A DNA stretch of 40,547 nt from Syntrophomonadaceae bacterium (lineage in GTDB: Bacteria; Bacillota; Dethiobacteria; DTU022), in NCBI GenBank assembly GCA_007130825.1, contig SLRT01000149.1:1-40547 (forward strand), in the 5' to 3' direction. The notes beneath the pieces were generated by a model. The model saw only the letters and a program-made list of their open reading frames with translations. It made no database searches and was not told the DNA's origin. The position numbers and the translations under genes are program-made. The first letter of the stretch is position 1. Each line of letters starts with the position of its first letter. Positions 24,340 to 32,409 of the stretch are shown one piece after another.

Positions 24340-25255
24340 AATCTAATCCTCTTCCTGTCAACTTTAAGAAAACATCTTCCAGGTTGGATGGTCGCACCCG
24401 GTACGTTTGCACGTAACCGCTAGAATTTATCAGTTCCACAGCAGCGTTTTCATCTTCTGCGACAAACAGGTAAATGGTGTTTCCGGCGATCTGGTAACCG
24501 CTGATTAAATTTTCCAGTGTGCCCAGTAAGGCATGGCTTTGTCCCGGGCTTATTTCTACTTCCACTACTTTTGCGCCCACTTGCTTTTTAATTAGTTCCA
24601 AGGGTTTTCCTTCTTCTAAAATTTTACCTTTGTCCATGATTATCAGTTCGTCGCCAAGCTGACTGGCCTCTTCCAGGTAGTGAGTAGTCAGGATAAGGGT
24701 TAAACCTCTTTTTTTTAACTTGCGCAGGTGTTCCCAGATCAAGCGCCGGCTTTGGGGATCAAGGCCCGTCGTCGGTTCATCGAGAATAAGAATTTCCGGA
24801 GTATGAATCAGGCCGCGGGCGATAGTTAACCTGCGTTTCATGCCGCCGGAGATTTGTTCCACCTCCTGGTCGGCTTTAGTGGAGAGGCCGAAGAAGTGGA
24901 GGAGTTCTTTGGCCCGTTTTTGAGCCTCAGACCTGCAGATGCCGTAATATCCGGCGTAAACGAGCAGGTTTTCACGGACGGTCAGCTCTAAATCCAAATT
25001 GTTTTCCTGGGGAACCACTCCCAGTTTAGTTTTTATGGAACGGGGTTCAAGGGTTACATCTTTTCCCAGCACGGTCAACTTTCCGCCTGATATGGGCAGA
25101 AAACAATAGATCATGGCTACAACAGTAGTTTTGCCGGCTCCGTTGGGACCAAGAATGCCGAAACATTCTCCGCGGTGGATTTTAAAATCAATTCCGGCTA
25201 CGGCCGGGAATCCATTGTAATTCTTTTGCAGACTTTGAGCTTCCACTACTATCAT
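24305..25255 (-). CDS. ABC exporter ATP-binding protein (NodI/CcmA-like)
   Basis: About 316 residues. Walker A GPNGAGKTT, the signature QISGGMKRRLTIAR, Walker B EILILDEPTTGLDP and the H-loop TTHYLEEA are intact. A C-terminal domain of about 90 residues after the nucleotide domain is usual in this exporter class. The ATG at 25255 or the TTG at 25258 are both possible with GGAGG upstream. Together with the next gene it forms a two-gene exporter operon. Confidence 0.93.
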   Translation of the reverse strand: MIVVEAQSLQKNYNGFPAVAGIDFKIHRGECFGILGPNGAGKTTVVAMIYCFLPISGGKLTVLGKDVTLEPRSIKTKLGVVPQENNLDLELTVRENLLVYAGYYGICRSEAQKRAKELLHFFGLSTKADQEVEQISGGMKRRLTIARGLIHTPEILILDEPTTGLDPQSRRLIWEHLRKLKKRGLTLILTTHYLEEASQLGDELIIMDKGKILEEGKPLELIKKQVGAKVVEVEISPGQSHALLGTLENLISGYQIAGNTIYLFVAEDENAAVELINSSGYVQTYRVRPSNLEDVFLKLTGRGLDYAETEETGFIL

Positions 25256-25430
25256 CAATGAATTTCCTCCCGGGTCTGACTTACTATGTTGGGATGCCGA
25301 CTTATATTATAACTTATTTTGCCGGTTTGTTTAATTGTGGCATGAATTGGAACAAAGGAGGCCGGTTTTAAAGTTATGCTCTTAAAATAAATTTGCAGTT
25401 TTACAGGTAAAACAAGCTTTTTTGTGCTGA

Positions 25431-25463
25431 AAAAAACCGGGGCTTTCCTGCACCCGGTTTTTT
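25431..25463 (-). terminator. Rho-independent terminator of the molybdenum hydroxylase operon
   Basis: A perfect 11-bp stem, AAAAAACCGGG (25431-25441) with CCCGGTTTTTT (25453-25463), and an 11-base loop, 40 bases past the operon's last stop. It can act on both strands. Confidence 0.85.
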
Positions 25464-25502
25464 AGGCATTCGTATTATATTCAAGCTTTCAGGGATGTCT
25501 TA

Positions 25503-27818
25503 TTACTTCCCCTGTTTTTCCTTTAGGGCTTTAAGCACTTTTTCCGGAGTGATGGGCAGTTCTGTGAATCTTACTCCAATGGCATCATATACGGCGTTGG
25601 CAATGGCCGGGATCGTCGGTTGCACCGGACCTTCACCTGATTCCTTGACGCCAAAAGGTGCGGTGGGATCATAACTATCCACTATGGTGGTATCCATTTC
25701 CGGAAGCTCCATCACCGTGGGCACCTTGTAATGATGCAGGCAGGCGTTCATCATCCTGCCGTCCTTGTCCAGATGCATCTCTTCGTAAAGTGCCTGTCCC
25801 AAGGTAAACATGATCGAGCCTTCAACCTGTCCCTCCACACTCATCGGATTGACAGCCTGTCCGCAATCTCCAGCTTCTGTTACCTTGGTGACGCGAACCT
25901 TGCCTGTTTCCACATCAACATCAACTTCAATAGCCTGGGCGCTGAAACCGAATGTGGGTGAATGGCCGATATTGGCGCCCTGGACCCGCTCGCCGCGGGT
26001 AAGATCGATTCCCTTAAGGCGCGGTGGAGAGAAATGGCCAATCCCGGTCAGCGTTCCTACTGTATTGGTATATACATCAACAACTTTTTCCCACTCAATA
26101 TTCTTTTTAGGTTCAAAAACGGAGTAAAAACGCCGATCTCTTACCTCCAGCTGCTCGGCGCGGCAGCTTAACATGCCGGCGGCAACTTCAAAGAGCTTGT
26201 CGTTGATCTGCCGGGCAGCTTCTTTAATAGCTACCCCGGAAGCATAGGTGACCCTGCTGGCAAAACTACCGAGATCAAAAGTGCCCAGCTCTGTATCTCC
26301 CGAAACCACGTGGACATCTTCGTAGTTTACCCCCAGAACTTCGGCTGCCATCTGGGCCATTACCGTGTTGCAACCCTGGCCAATATCAGCAGCGGCACAG
26401 TGGACAGTCACACCGCCTTCTGTGTCTACGCGGATAAGCACAGTAGTATGCGGTTTGTAGGAAAGGTAGAGAGTATAGGCGGTACCGGAAATATAATAAC
26501 CGCCGGCCAGGCCGATGCCTTTGCCGAAAGGCTGCTTACCATGTTTTTCCAGGTAACCGGAATTCTCCACGACTGTCTGCAGGCACTTTTTGTATTCTGT
26601 GTGAGGGACATGGAGGTTGCTCACACTGCGGTATCCCGATTCAACCGCATTTTTCATCTTTAGTTCATAAGCGCTGACACCCATCATTTCAGCCAGCTCA
26701 TCAAGCAGGCATTCCATGGCATAGCGGGGTTGAACACCGCCTAAGCCGCGCATAGCCCCGCAGGTGGGCTTGTTTGTATAAACGCGCCGCACTCTCGCTC
26801 GGGCATTTGGCACCTTGTAAGGCAGGTGGATCATGGAGGTGGTGTAAAACATAACCACCATGCCCCAGCCCGCATAAGCGCCGCCATCCAGGGTATTGTC
26901 AAAATCCACGGCTTGGATATAGCCGTTCTGGTCCAGACCGATTTTCATTTTCATATGACAGGGATGCCGGCCTTTATTCGTGACAAAAACCTCATTGCGA
27001 TCATAAGTCACCCTCACCGGCCGGCCTGTCTTACGGGAAAGAAGGGCGGCACAAAAATCGGAGGAACTGGCCTCTCCCTTGCCGCCGAAACCGCCGCCTA
27101 CTGCAGGAAGGATGACCCGAATTTTGTTCATCGGCATATCCATTACAATGGAAAGCTGCCGGTGCAGGTAGTGCGGGACCTGGTTGCTGGACCACAACTG
27201 CAGCTGGCCGTTTTGCGGATCATAATGGGCCAGGGAGCTGTGAGGTTCCAAAAAAGCATGGTTTACATATGAGGTATAAAACTTTTTTTCCAATACATAT
27301 TTACACCCGGCAAATGCCTGGTCAGGGTCACCGAAAAGCTGTTCGCCTTGATGCAACACGTTATCCGGTTCGTTTTCGTGGATAAGTATTTCGCCGGCCC
27401 GCTTCATTGACTCAAAGGGGTCAAGCAGCACGGGCAGCGGTTCATATTCTACTTCAATCAGATCAAGGGCTTCCTCGGCTGTTTCTTCATCGATAGCGGC
27501 CACGGCTGCCACACCTTCACCGTGAAATCGCACTTTATCTACGGCAAGGGTCACTTCGTTGGCTGTCTGGGGCACGATACCCCACTTATTAGGGGCGTCT
27601 TCGCCCGTAATTACCGCCAGCACACCCGGCAGGGCTAGCGCTTTACTGTAATCAATATTTTTAATAAAGGCATGGGCATAGGTGCTGCGTTTAATCTTAC
27701 CGTGAGCCATGCGGGCCATAACCATATCATCGGTGTAAATGGCCTCGCCTTTGACCTTGGCCGGTCCGTCTATACGGGTTACGCTCCTGCCAACCTGGCT
27801 GAATTTTTTACCCTCCAT
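25503..27818 (-). CDS. Xanthine dehydrogenase-family molybdopterin-binding subunit
   Basis: 771 residues. It has the ald/xan domain followed by the MoCo-binding domain. Seen: a glycine-rich VGGGFGGKGE, RVRRVYTNKPTCGAMRGLGG, and near the C-terminus FGVKESGEGPVQPTIPAIANAV holding the catalytic glutamate. The three-subunit split arrangement and length fit nicotinate/xanthine/4-hydroxybenzoyl-CoA-type hydroxylases. Its ATG overlaps the 2Fe-2S gene stop by one base (TAATG). The substrate is likely a purine, N-heterocycle or aromatic thioester and is not determined. Confidence 0.92.
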   Translation of the reverse strand: MEGKKFSQVGRSVTRIDGPAKVKGEAIYTDDMVMARMAHGKIKRSTYAHAFIKNIDYSKALALPGVLAVITGEDAPNKWGIVPQTANEVTLAVDKVRFHGEGVAAVAAIDEETAEEALDLIEVEYEPLPVLLDPFESMKRAGEILIHENEPDNVLHQGEQLFGDPDQAFAGCKYVLEKKFYTSYVNHAFLEPHSSLAHYDPQNGQLQLWSSNQVPHYLHRQLSIVMDMPMNKIRVILPAVGGGFGGKGEASSSDFCAALLSRKTGRPVRVTYDRNEVFVTNKGRHPCHMKMKIGLDQNGYIQAVDFDNTLDGGAYAGWGMVVMFYTTSMIHLPYKVPNARARVRRVYTNKPTCGAMRGLGGVQPRYAMECLLDELAEMMGVSAYELKMKNAVESGYRSVSNLHVPHTEYKKCLQTVVENSGYLEKHGKQPFGKGIGLAGGYYISGTAYTLYLSYKPHTTVLIRVDTEGGVTVHCAAADIGQGCNTVMAQMAAEVLGVNYEDVHVVSGDTELGTFDLGSFASRVTYASGVAIKEAARQINDKLFEVAAGMLSCRAEQLEVRDRRFYSVFEPKKNIEWEKVVDVYTNTVGTLTGIGHFSPPRLKGIDLTRGERVQGANIGHSPTFGFSAQAIEVDVDVETGKVRVTKVTEAGDCGQAVNPMSVEGQVEGSIMFTLGQALYEEMHLDKDGRMMNACLHHYKVPTVMELPEMDTTIVDSYDPTAPFGVKESGEGPVQPTIPAIANAVYDAIGVRFTELPITPEKVLKALKEKQGK

Positions 27819-28306
27819 TATTTCACCTCCCTGGTCGCTATTCTATCAGCAGCCGCACCAATTGCTTCCACAATTTTCTTATAGCCGGTGCAGCGGCAGA
27901 TGTTGCCGGCAATACCTCTTTTTATGCTTGTTTGGTCCGGGTGAGGGTTTTTGTCCAGCAAGGCCTTTGTGGTAAGGATCATCCCCGGGGTGCAAAAACC
28001 GCACTGCACCGCGCCATGATCCAAAAAAGACTGTTGAATGGGGTGCAGGGCTCCCTGCTCGTCAGCGAGGCCTTCAATAGTGATAATTTTTCTACCCTGG
28101 CAGGTAATGGCCAGGGTTAGACAGGACAAAACCGGTGCACCGTCCATAAGCACAGTACAGGCACCGCAATCGCCTTCGCCACAGCCTTTTTTCGTTCCCG
28201 TAATGCCCACTTTTTTCCGGATAACATCCACAAGCAGGTCCCTGGGAGTGACCGGTATTTCATAGAGCTGGTTGTTTATCTCCAGTTGAATTAGTTGTTG
28301 TTTCAT
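27818..28306 (-). CDS. Xanthine dehydrogenase-family [2Fe-2S] subunit
   Basis: 162 residues. The first cluster is plant-type: C42-x4-C47-x2-C50-x11-C62. The second is in the helical domain (QCGFCTPGM and NICRCTGY). This is the standard small subunit, which passes electrons from the molybdenum centre to FAD. AGGAGG overlaps the stop of the FAD subunit gene, 4 bases upstream. Confidence 0.94.
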   Translation of the reverse strand: MKQQLIQLEINNQLYEIPVTPRDLLVDVIRKKVGITGTKKGCGEGDCGACTVLMDGAPVLSCLTLAITCQGRKIITIEGLADEQGALHPIQQSFLDHGAVQCGFCTPGMILTTKALLDKNPHPDQTSIKRGIAGNICRCTGYKKIVEAIGAAADRIATREVK

Positions 28307-28309
28307 TAA

Positions 28310-29191
28310 TTACACCTCCTGTGCGGCGTTAAACGCCTCTTGCAGTACTCTGCGGGACAGCACGAAGACTGCTTCCCGTCGATATTCCGCTGTGGCGCGG
28401 ATATCGGAAATTGGCTGGGCTTCGCCTGCTGCAGCTGCCGCAGCTTTTTCGATCAAATTGCTGTTTAAGGCCTGCCCCACCAGGAGCGCCGGAACTTCTA
28501 CTGAAACTAAAGGCCTTGGGGCCACGGAACCCATGACCAGTCTCAGGACCTTAACCGTCCGGTTATCAGCCTCCAGTGTCAGGTTAACTGCCATATTTAC
28601 CGCATCGATTTCCATGGCGTTTCGCAGGCCGATGTTCGTATAGCAACTGGCAGTTTGGGGTGCCGGTTCCGGCAGTAAAAATTTGACCAGCAATTCTCCC
28701 TGTTCCAGGGCTGTTTTACGATTCCCGATAATAAAATCTTCCAGGGGCAGTTCCCGCTCACCTGCAGCGCTGTTGATCACCACTTTTGTTCCGAGGGCGA
28801 CCAGGGGTGAGGAAGTTTCAGCTGCCGGGGAAGCATTGCAAATATTGCCTCCGATTGTAGCCATGGCCCGCACCTGGGTTGAACCCAGTTCTCTTGCGGC
28901 CTGATGCAGGGCAAAATATTTATCTCTGAGTACGGCTGAATGCTCAAGTTCAGAAATCTTTGTGGCAGCGCCGATAACCGCGCCTTTTCCTGCTTCGTAG
29001 ATCAGGCCCTGGAATTCTTTCACTCCGTTGATGTCTATTAAGCATTGGGGCTTTAATAAACTTTGTTTCATGTTCAGGATCAAATCCGTACCCCCGGCAA
29101 GCACTTTGGCCTGGCTGCCAAGGCGCCCGGCCAGTTCAAAAGTCTCATCGGCAGTTTTGGGGGCATAATATTCAAATTCGTCCAAGTACAC
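28310..29191 (-). CDS. Xanthine dehydrogenase-family FAD-binding subunit
   Basis: About 294 residues. KVLAGGTDLILNMKQ and ATIGGNICNASPAAETSSPL are the FAD-binding motifs of the medium subunit. A GTG at 29191 is preferred because AAAGGAG lies 9 bases upstream; a TTG at 29200 would touch that site. It is the first enzyme gene after the PadR-type regulator, only about 41 bases downstream of it. Confidence 0.92.
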   Translation of the reverse strand: MYLDEFEYYAPKTADETFELAGRLGSQAKVLAGGTDLILNMKQSLLKPQCLIDINGVKEFQGLIYEAGKGAVIGAATKISELEHSAVLRDKYFALHQAARELGSTQVRAMATIGGNICNASPAAETSSPLVALGTKVVINSAAGERELPLEDFIIGNRKTALEQGELLVKFLLPEPAPQTASCYTNIGLRNAMEIDAVNMAVNLTLEADNRTVKVLRLVMGSVAPRPLVSVEVPALLVGQALNSNLIEKAAAAAAGEAQPISDIRATAEYRREAVFVLSRRVLQEAFNAAQEV

Positions 29192-29232
29192 TGGTGCCAA
29201 CTCCTTTAACTCTTTTATTGTAGGTTGTTACC

Positions 29233-29781
29233 CTACGTTTTTTGTTGCTCCGCCGGCAGGCCGGCCAGCAACTCCTGTAAGAATTTTTCCTCGGCTTCGC
29301 GGAAATTGAGGAGAATTTTAATTACAGCCTTTTTCTTAAACATTATATCGTTTCTGGCCTCTAATATTTCCGCCAGTTTCTTTTTGTTTGCCTGGACCCG
29401 GAACAACCTTTTTTCAATACAGGCACCCATTTCAGTGGGTGTAAGCAGATCTGAGGATTCCAAGCCGACATTTAAGTCCAGGTAATGCCATTCAAAACCG
29501 GACAAAAGCCTTTTTGAGGCATAAACCAGGGCGGTTTTACCATCAGCGGTAATATAGTATCTTTTCCTTTCCGGCATTCTACCCTCCTTTTCCTTTTGGG
29601 AAGATACTAATTTTTTATTTTCCAGCTTCTTTAATACCTGGTAAATAGAAGCCACACCTACCCGCACCCAGCGCCGCATCTCTCTTAAATCAATAGTTTT
29701 ATCAATTTCGTAGGCGTATGAGGGCTTCTCATTGACGATACTGAGCAGGATAACTTCTATATTTGACAATTCTGGTCTCAT
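29233..29781 (-). CDS. PadR-family transcriptional regulator
   Basis: 182 residues. An N-terminal winged helix (SNIEVILLSIVNEKPSYAYEI and GVASIYQVLKKLENKKLV, then a wing with GRMPERKRYYITADGK) is followed by a C-terminal helical dimerisation domain, as in PadR repressors. The gene stands at the head of the molybdenum hydroxylase operon. Auto-repression with control of the hydroxylase is the likely arrangement. Confidence 0.88.
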   Translation of the reverse strand: MRPELSNIEVILLSIVNEKPSYAYEIDKTIDLREMRRWVRVGVASIYQVLKKLENKKLVSSQKEKEGRMPERKRYYITADGKTALVYASKRLLSGFEWHYLDLNVGLESSDLLTPTEMGACIEKRLFRVQANKKKLAEILEARNDIMFKKKAVIKILLNFREAEEKFLQELLAGLPAEQQKT

Positions 29782-30344
29782 TTATGCTCCTGTTATAGTC
29801 TATAGTAGTATATCTAATAACTTCGCCAAGTGTTATAAATCTCCTTCCTGAAATACCTGAAATAAAAAATATTATTTCAAATTTGAGTTTTAAGATTTAT
29901 ATTCACGCCTGGTTAGAGTTTTATTATAAAAGCATCCGAAAAAAATGATATGAGGCATTTGTTAGTTTTGCGTGAAGCTTTATGCGCTATGGCCGATTTT
30001 CAAAGTAATCCATGATCTTACTTATTTCTGAATCCGGTTTTATATTTCTCGTTACTATACCGCCGTTATTATCTTTCTAACAGGAGTTGAGTTTTTCTAT
30101 TTTTTTGTGTGGTCAGAGTGGTCCAACATTAGGGATCCAGAATTTACACGAAACGGAATTAAATTAGGTAAATGCTTTATTTTCCAGTCTGTATTGCTGT
30201 TTTGGACTTCTTTACTAATGGTGCTGCTTTGTATCTGACTTGTGACAAAAATAAAGCAGTGTATTACAATGTAAGGAAATAGGGGGTTGCGTTATTAAAC
30301 GTTAAGAAATAGAAATTGCTTTGATCTAGGAGTGAAACATTGCC
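29782..30344. other. Gene-free spacer between PadR operon and DUF4126 gene
   Basis: No supportable reading frame was found. Near the PadR start a small dyad TATAG-T-CTATA (29794-29804) could be an operator. An AT-rich hairpin (TGAAATAA at 29858-29865 with 29872-29879) and a weak promoter-like pair (TTGTGA 30240-30245, TACAAT 30265-30270) are the only signals seen. Confidence 0.45.
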
Positions 30345-30920
30345 ATGGAAGTTATATTAAGCCTGCTGATCGGAATCAGCCTCAGTGCCACCACCGGCTT
30401 TCGGATTTTTGTTCCCCTGTTTTTTTTAAGTATAGCCTCTCTGGCAGGCTGGGTGGAGCTGTCTCCGGCCTTTAATTGGGTTGGCAGCTATACAGCCCTG
30501 ACTGCTTTGACGATTGCTATGGTGTTAGAAACAGGAGCCTACTTTTTTCCTTTCATCGATAACCTGCTCGGGACACTTTCTGCTCCGGTCAGCCTGATCG
30601 CGGGGACTTTGATTACGTCTTCCCTGATGATCGATCTGCCTCCGATATTAACCTGGACCCTGGCTGCAGTAGCAGGGGGTGGCGCGGCACTGGGTGGCAG
30701 CGCCGTCAGCAATGTAATGCATGGCGCTTCCACGTCAATGACAGGGGGAACTGCTAACATCTTCCTTTCACTGGCCGAAACTATTTTTTCATTAATTATC
30801 TCGGTGCTGGCGGTCCTGGTTCCAGTCCTCGCTTTTTTGCTCCTGGTTATATTTGTGTTCATTATGGTCGGGATCTTCCGCAGAATTAACAGTTCTCGTC
30901 CCCGTAATAAGCATGCCTGA
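30345..30920 (+). CDS. DUF4126 family membrane protein
   Basis: 191 residues with about five hydrophobic helices. The N-terminal SLLIGISLSATTGFRIFVPLF and the central AGGGAALGGSAVSNVMHGAS are typical of DUF4126 proteins. Function is not known. It is preceded by a long gene-free tract and ends 2 bases before the convergent formamidase-like gene, with no terminator in between. Confidence 0.8.
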   Translation: MEVILSLLIGISLSATTGFRIFVPLFFLSIASLAGWVELSPAFNWVGSYTALTALTIAMVLETGAYFFPFIDNLLGTLSAPVSLIAGTLITSSLMIDLPPILTWTLAAVAGGGAALGGSAVSNVMHGASTSMTGGTANIFLSLAETIFSLIISVLAVLVPVLAFLLLVIFVFIMVGIFRRINSSRPRNKHA

Positions 30921-30922
30921 CT

Positions 30923-31522
30923 TTATTCCAGCGTTAAAGGTTTTTCAAAAAGAATAGCTCTACACGGCGAGCCCTCGGCCCCTTTAATTTTAACGGGGGC
31001 GGCGACCAGGAAATAATTCCCGTCAGCTGCTTCGCTAAGATCCAATGATTCTATAATTGCAACCCCGTTGGAAAGGAAGGGGACATGGATGCTGGCTTCA
31101 TCTTCCATGGGTGCTACTGACCAGGCATCCGCTCCCACAGTGATTATGCCCTGATCTATCAGGTACTGGCCTGCGCATGGCGCAAGGTAAGAGGTCCCGT
31201 TTGATTTTAGCAGGAGGCGCTTTACGCTTTTCGCTAAATTATCTTTGAAAAATTCGGCCTGCACAAGGCAATTTTCCGGAATTGAAAGCACCTGGCAGGG
31301 CCCGATAAAATGATCCAGGGGCATTTCTGAAATGTCTTTTGCCCCGTCGCAGAAATGAAGGTAGGCATCGCAGTGGGTTCCGGCATGAAGGTTTGAGTGA
31401 AGCAGGTTTAAGTTGTAAGGGTAGCCTTCGCTAAAGCTTGCCAGCTGTTCCAGGTAGGGACCGGGAGCATCGGGGTAGCGTGGAGCCGAGAGCATTTCCC
31501 GGCTAATGTCGTAGTATTTCAT
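30923..31522 (-). CDS. Cyclase family (kynurenine formamidase-like) metal-dependent hydrolase
   Basis: About 199 residues from the ATG at 31522, which has GAGGTGA 5 bases upstream. The metal-binding motif H-x-GTH-x-DAYLH (LHAGTHCDAYLHF) is intact. The fold hydrolyses formyl- or cyclic amides, for example N-formylkynurenine or isatin. With a kynureninase in the same window, a kynurenine-related role is tempting, but the family is broad and the genes are 9 kb apart. Confidence 0.82.
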   Translation of the reverse strand: MKYYDISREMLSAPRYPDAPGPYLEQLASFSEGYPYNLNLLHSNLHAGTHCDAYLHFCDGAKDISEMPLDHFIGPCQVLSIPENCLVQAEFFKDNLAKSVKRLLLKSNGTSYLAPCAGQYLIDQGIITVGADAWSVAPMEDEASIHVPFLSNGVAIIESLDLSEAADGNYFLVAAPVKIKGAEGSPCRAILFEKPLTLE

Positions 31523-31620
31523 TTGCGTCACCTCTCGTGTAGTAGTAGGAAATTCCTATTTTAAGGACTATGGTTATATGTTAAAAGGATACCATAGCCA
31601 CGTTATTTCAACAACATAAA

Positions 31621-31710
31621 GATACGGGTAAGCCATTTGCGTTGTAGGCAAAAAATTCTTTTAATAAGCTGTTTAGCACCGCTAAAGATCGCAAATGGCT
31701 CACGGGTATC
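31621..31710. repeat. Long inverted repeat with inner hairpin and nearby short direct repeats
   Basis: Arms 31621-31641 and 31690-31710 match at 18 of 21 positions (core GCAAATGGCT). Between them TTTAGC-ACC-GCTAAA forms a second hairpin. Just to the right, 31735-31790 contains repeated TTTAGTCGGG and GTCGGG units. The arrangement suggests a decayed mobile end or a folded transcript; no protein is evident. Confidence 0.55.
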
Positions 31711-31861
31711 AACATCTAGTCTAGTTTGGTTACTGTTTAGTCGGGTAGTCGGGCTGGTCGGGTGTCTGTTTAGTCGGGGAGACGGGTGACTGTTGAACCG
31801 GTGCGTCAAGCGGATTCGACCTTGAAGCACCATATGGTCTTATTGCTTTTAAATATAACCA

Positions 31862-31988
31862 TAACCTGGACAAGCCAGTTCCATCAAAATTGAGTTTGAA
31901 AATGAAATATCTCAAACGTCCGATTCGTCAGCAGTCGCGGGATTGCCGAAAAAGTCCTGCCACAAATGCGCAGGACTTCAGGATAAAG
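31862..31988 (+). repeat. Dispersed intergenic repeat, copy A
   Basis: It aligns with the minus strand of 10360-10484. In this copy the hairpin AAGTCCTGC (31952-31960) with GCAGGACTT (31970-31978) is perfect. The diverged middle suggests an old duplication. It ends where the GC-rich hairpin element begins. Confidence 0.6.
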
Positions 31989-32155
31989 CTCCTGTATGCC
32001 CAGTAAAGGCTGGGTGGGGCGTTCAGCGGGAGATAGACCCGCCGGGGCAAAAGTCAGAACTCCGTAACTTGGGCAGAGGCACTGCCAACCGGAAGGGGCA
32101 GCAAACGGCCCAGGCCTACCAGCTGCTACGCCAGTTCTCGACCCTATGAAAGGAT
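31985..32155 (+). ncRNA. Candidate structured RNA, resembling HEARO / IscB omega-RNA
   Basis: A GC-rich island within AT-rich sequence folds into consecutive small hairpins: CCCAG-TAAAGG-CTGGG (31999-32014), GCGGG-AGATAGA-CCCGC (32026-32042), GGCAG-AGGCA-CTGCC (32072-32086) and GCAGC..GCTGC (32098-32126) with an inner GGCC pair. The CCCAGTAAAGG hairpin and the CCGTAACTTGGGCAG stretch remind me of HEARO RNAs, the omega-RNAs of IscB elements, but I am recalling this, not searching. No IscB gene follows; the next gene has its own promoter. Confidence 0.4.
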
Positions 32156-32344
32156 GCTATATATATTTATGGGTAATGGCTTATTCCCGGGCTCCTCGAG
32201 ATGATAGTGCTTGATAAGTGTAAATAAATTTAATCCCTACCTGTTAGCTGCAGGAGCGCCGGATTATTGAAAGCTGTTACGACAAAACTTAATAGAACAG
32301 TCGATGATCGCTTCGGGATGGTTTTTTTGCTTACCTGGATTGAT

Positions 32345-32373
32345 TTGCCGTGGATTTGCACAGGTGCTATAAT
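32345..32373 (+). promoter_or_regulatory. Sigma-A promoter of the MoxR operon
   Basis: TTGCCG (32345-32350), a 17-base spacer and TATAAT (32368-32373) with TGC before it as an extended -10. It lies 36 bases before the MoxR start. Confidence 0.65.
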
Positions 32374-32409
32374 TGTTAACATAATAATAAATATTTTGTT
32401 GGTGAAATA

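Noticed and set aside
31603-31833. Minus-strand open frame over the repeat tract
   Set aside because: Its residues (RLNSHPSPRLNRHP-like) follow from the short DNA repeats, there is no ribosome site and no family resemblance.
31943-32149. Plus-strand 68-codon frame inside the GC-rich hairpin tract
   Set aside because: It covers a string of hairpins, has no ribosome site, and the protein is low in hydrophobic residues and matches nothing recognised; an RNA explanation fits better.
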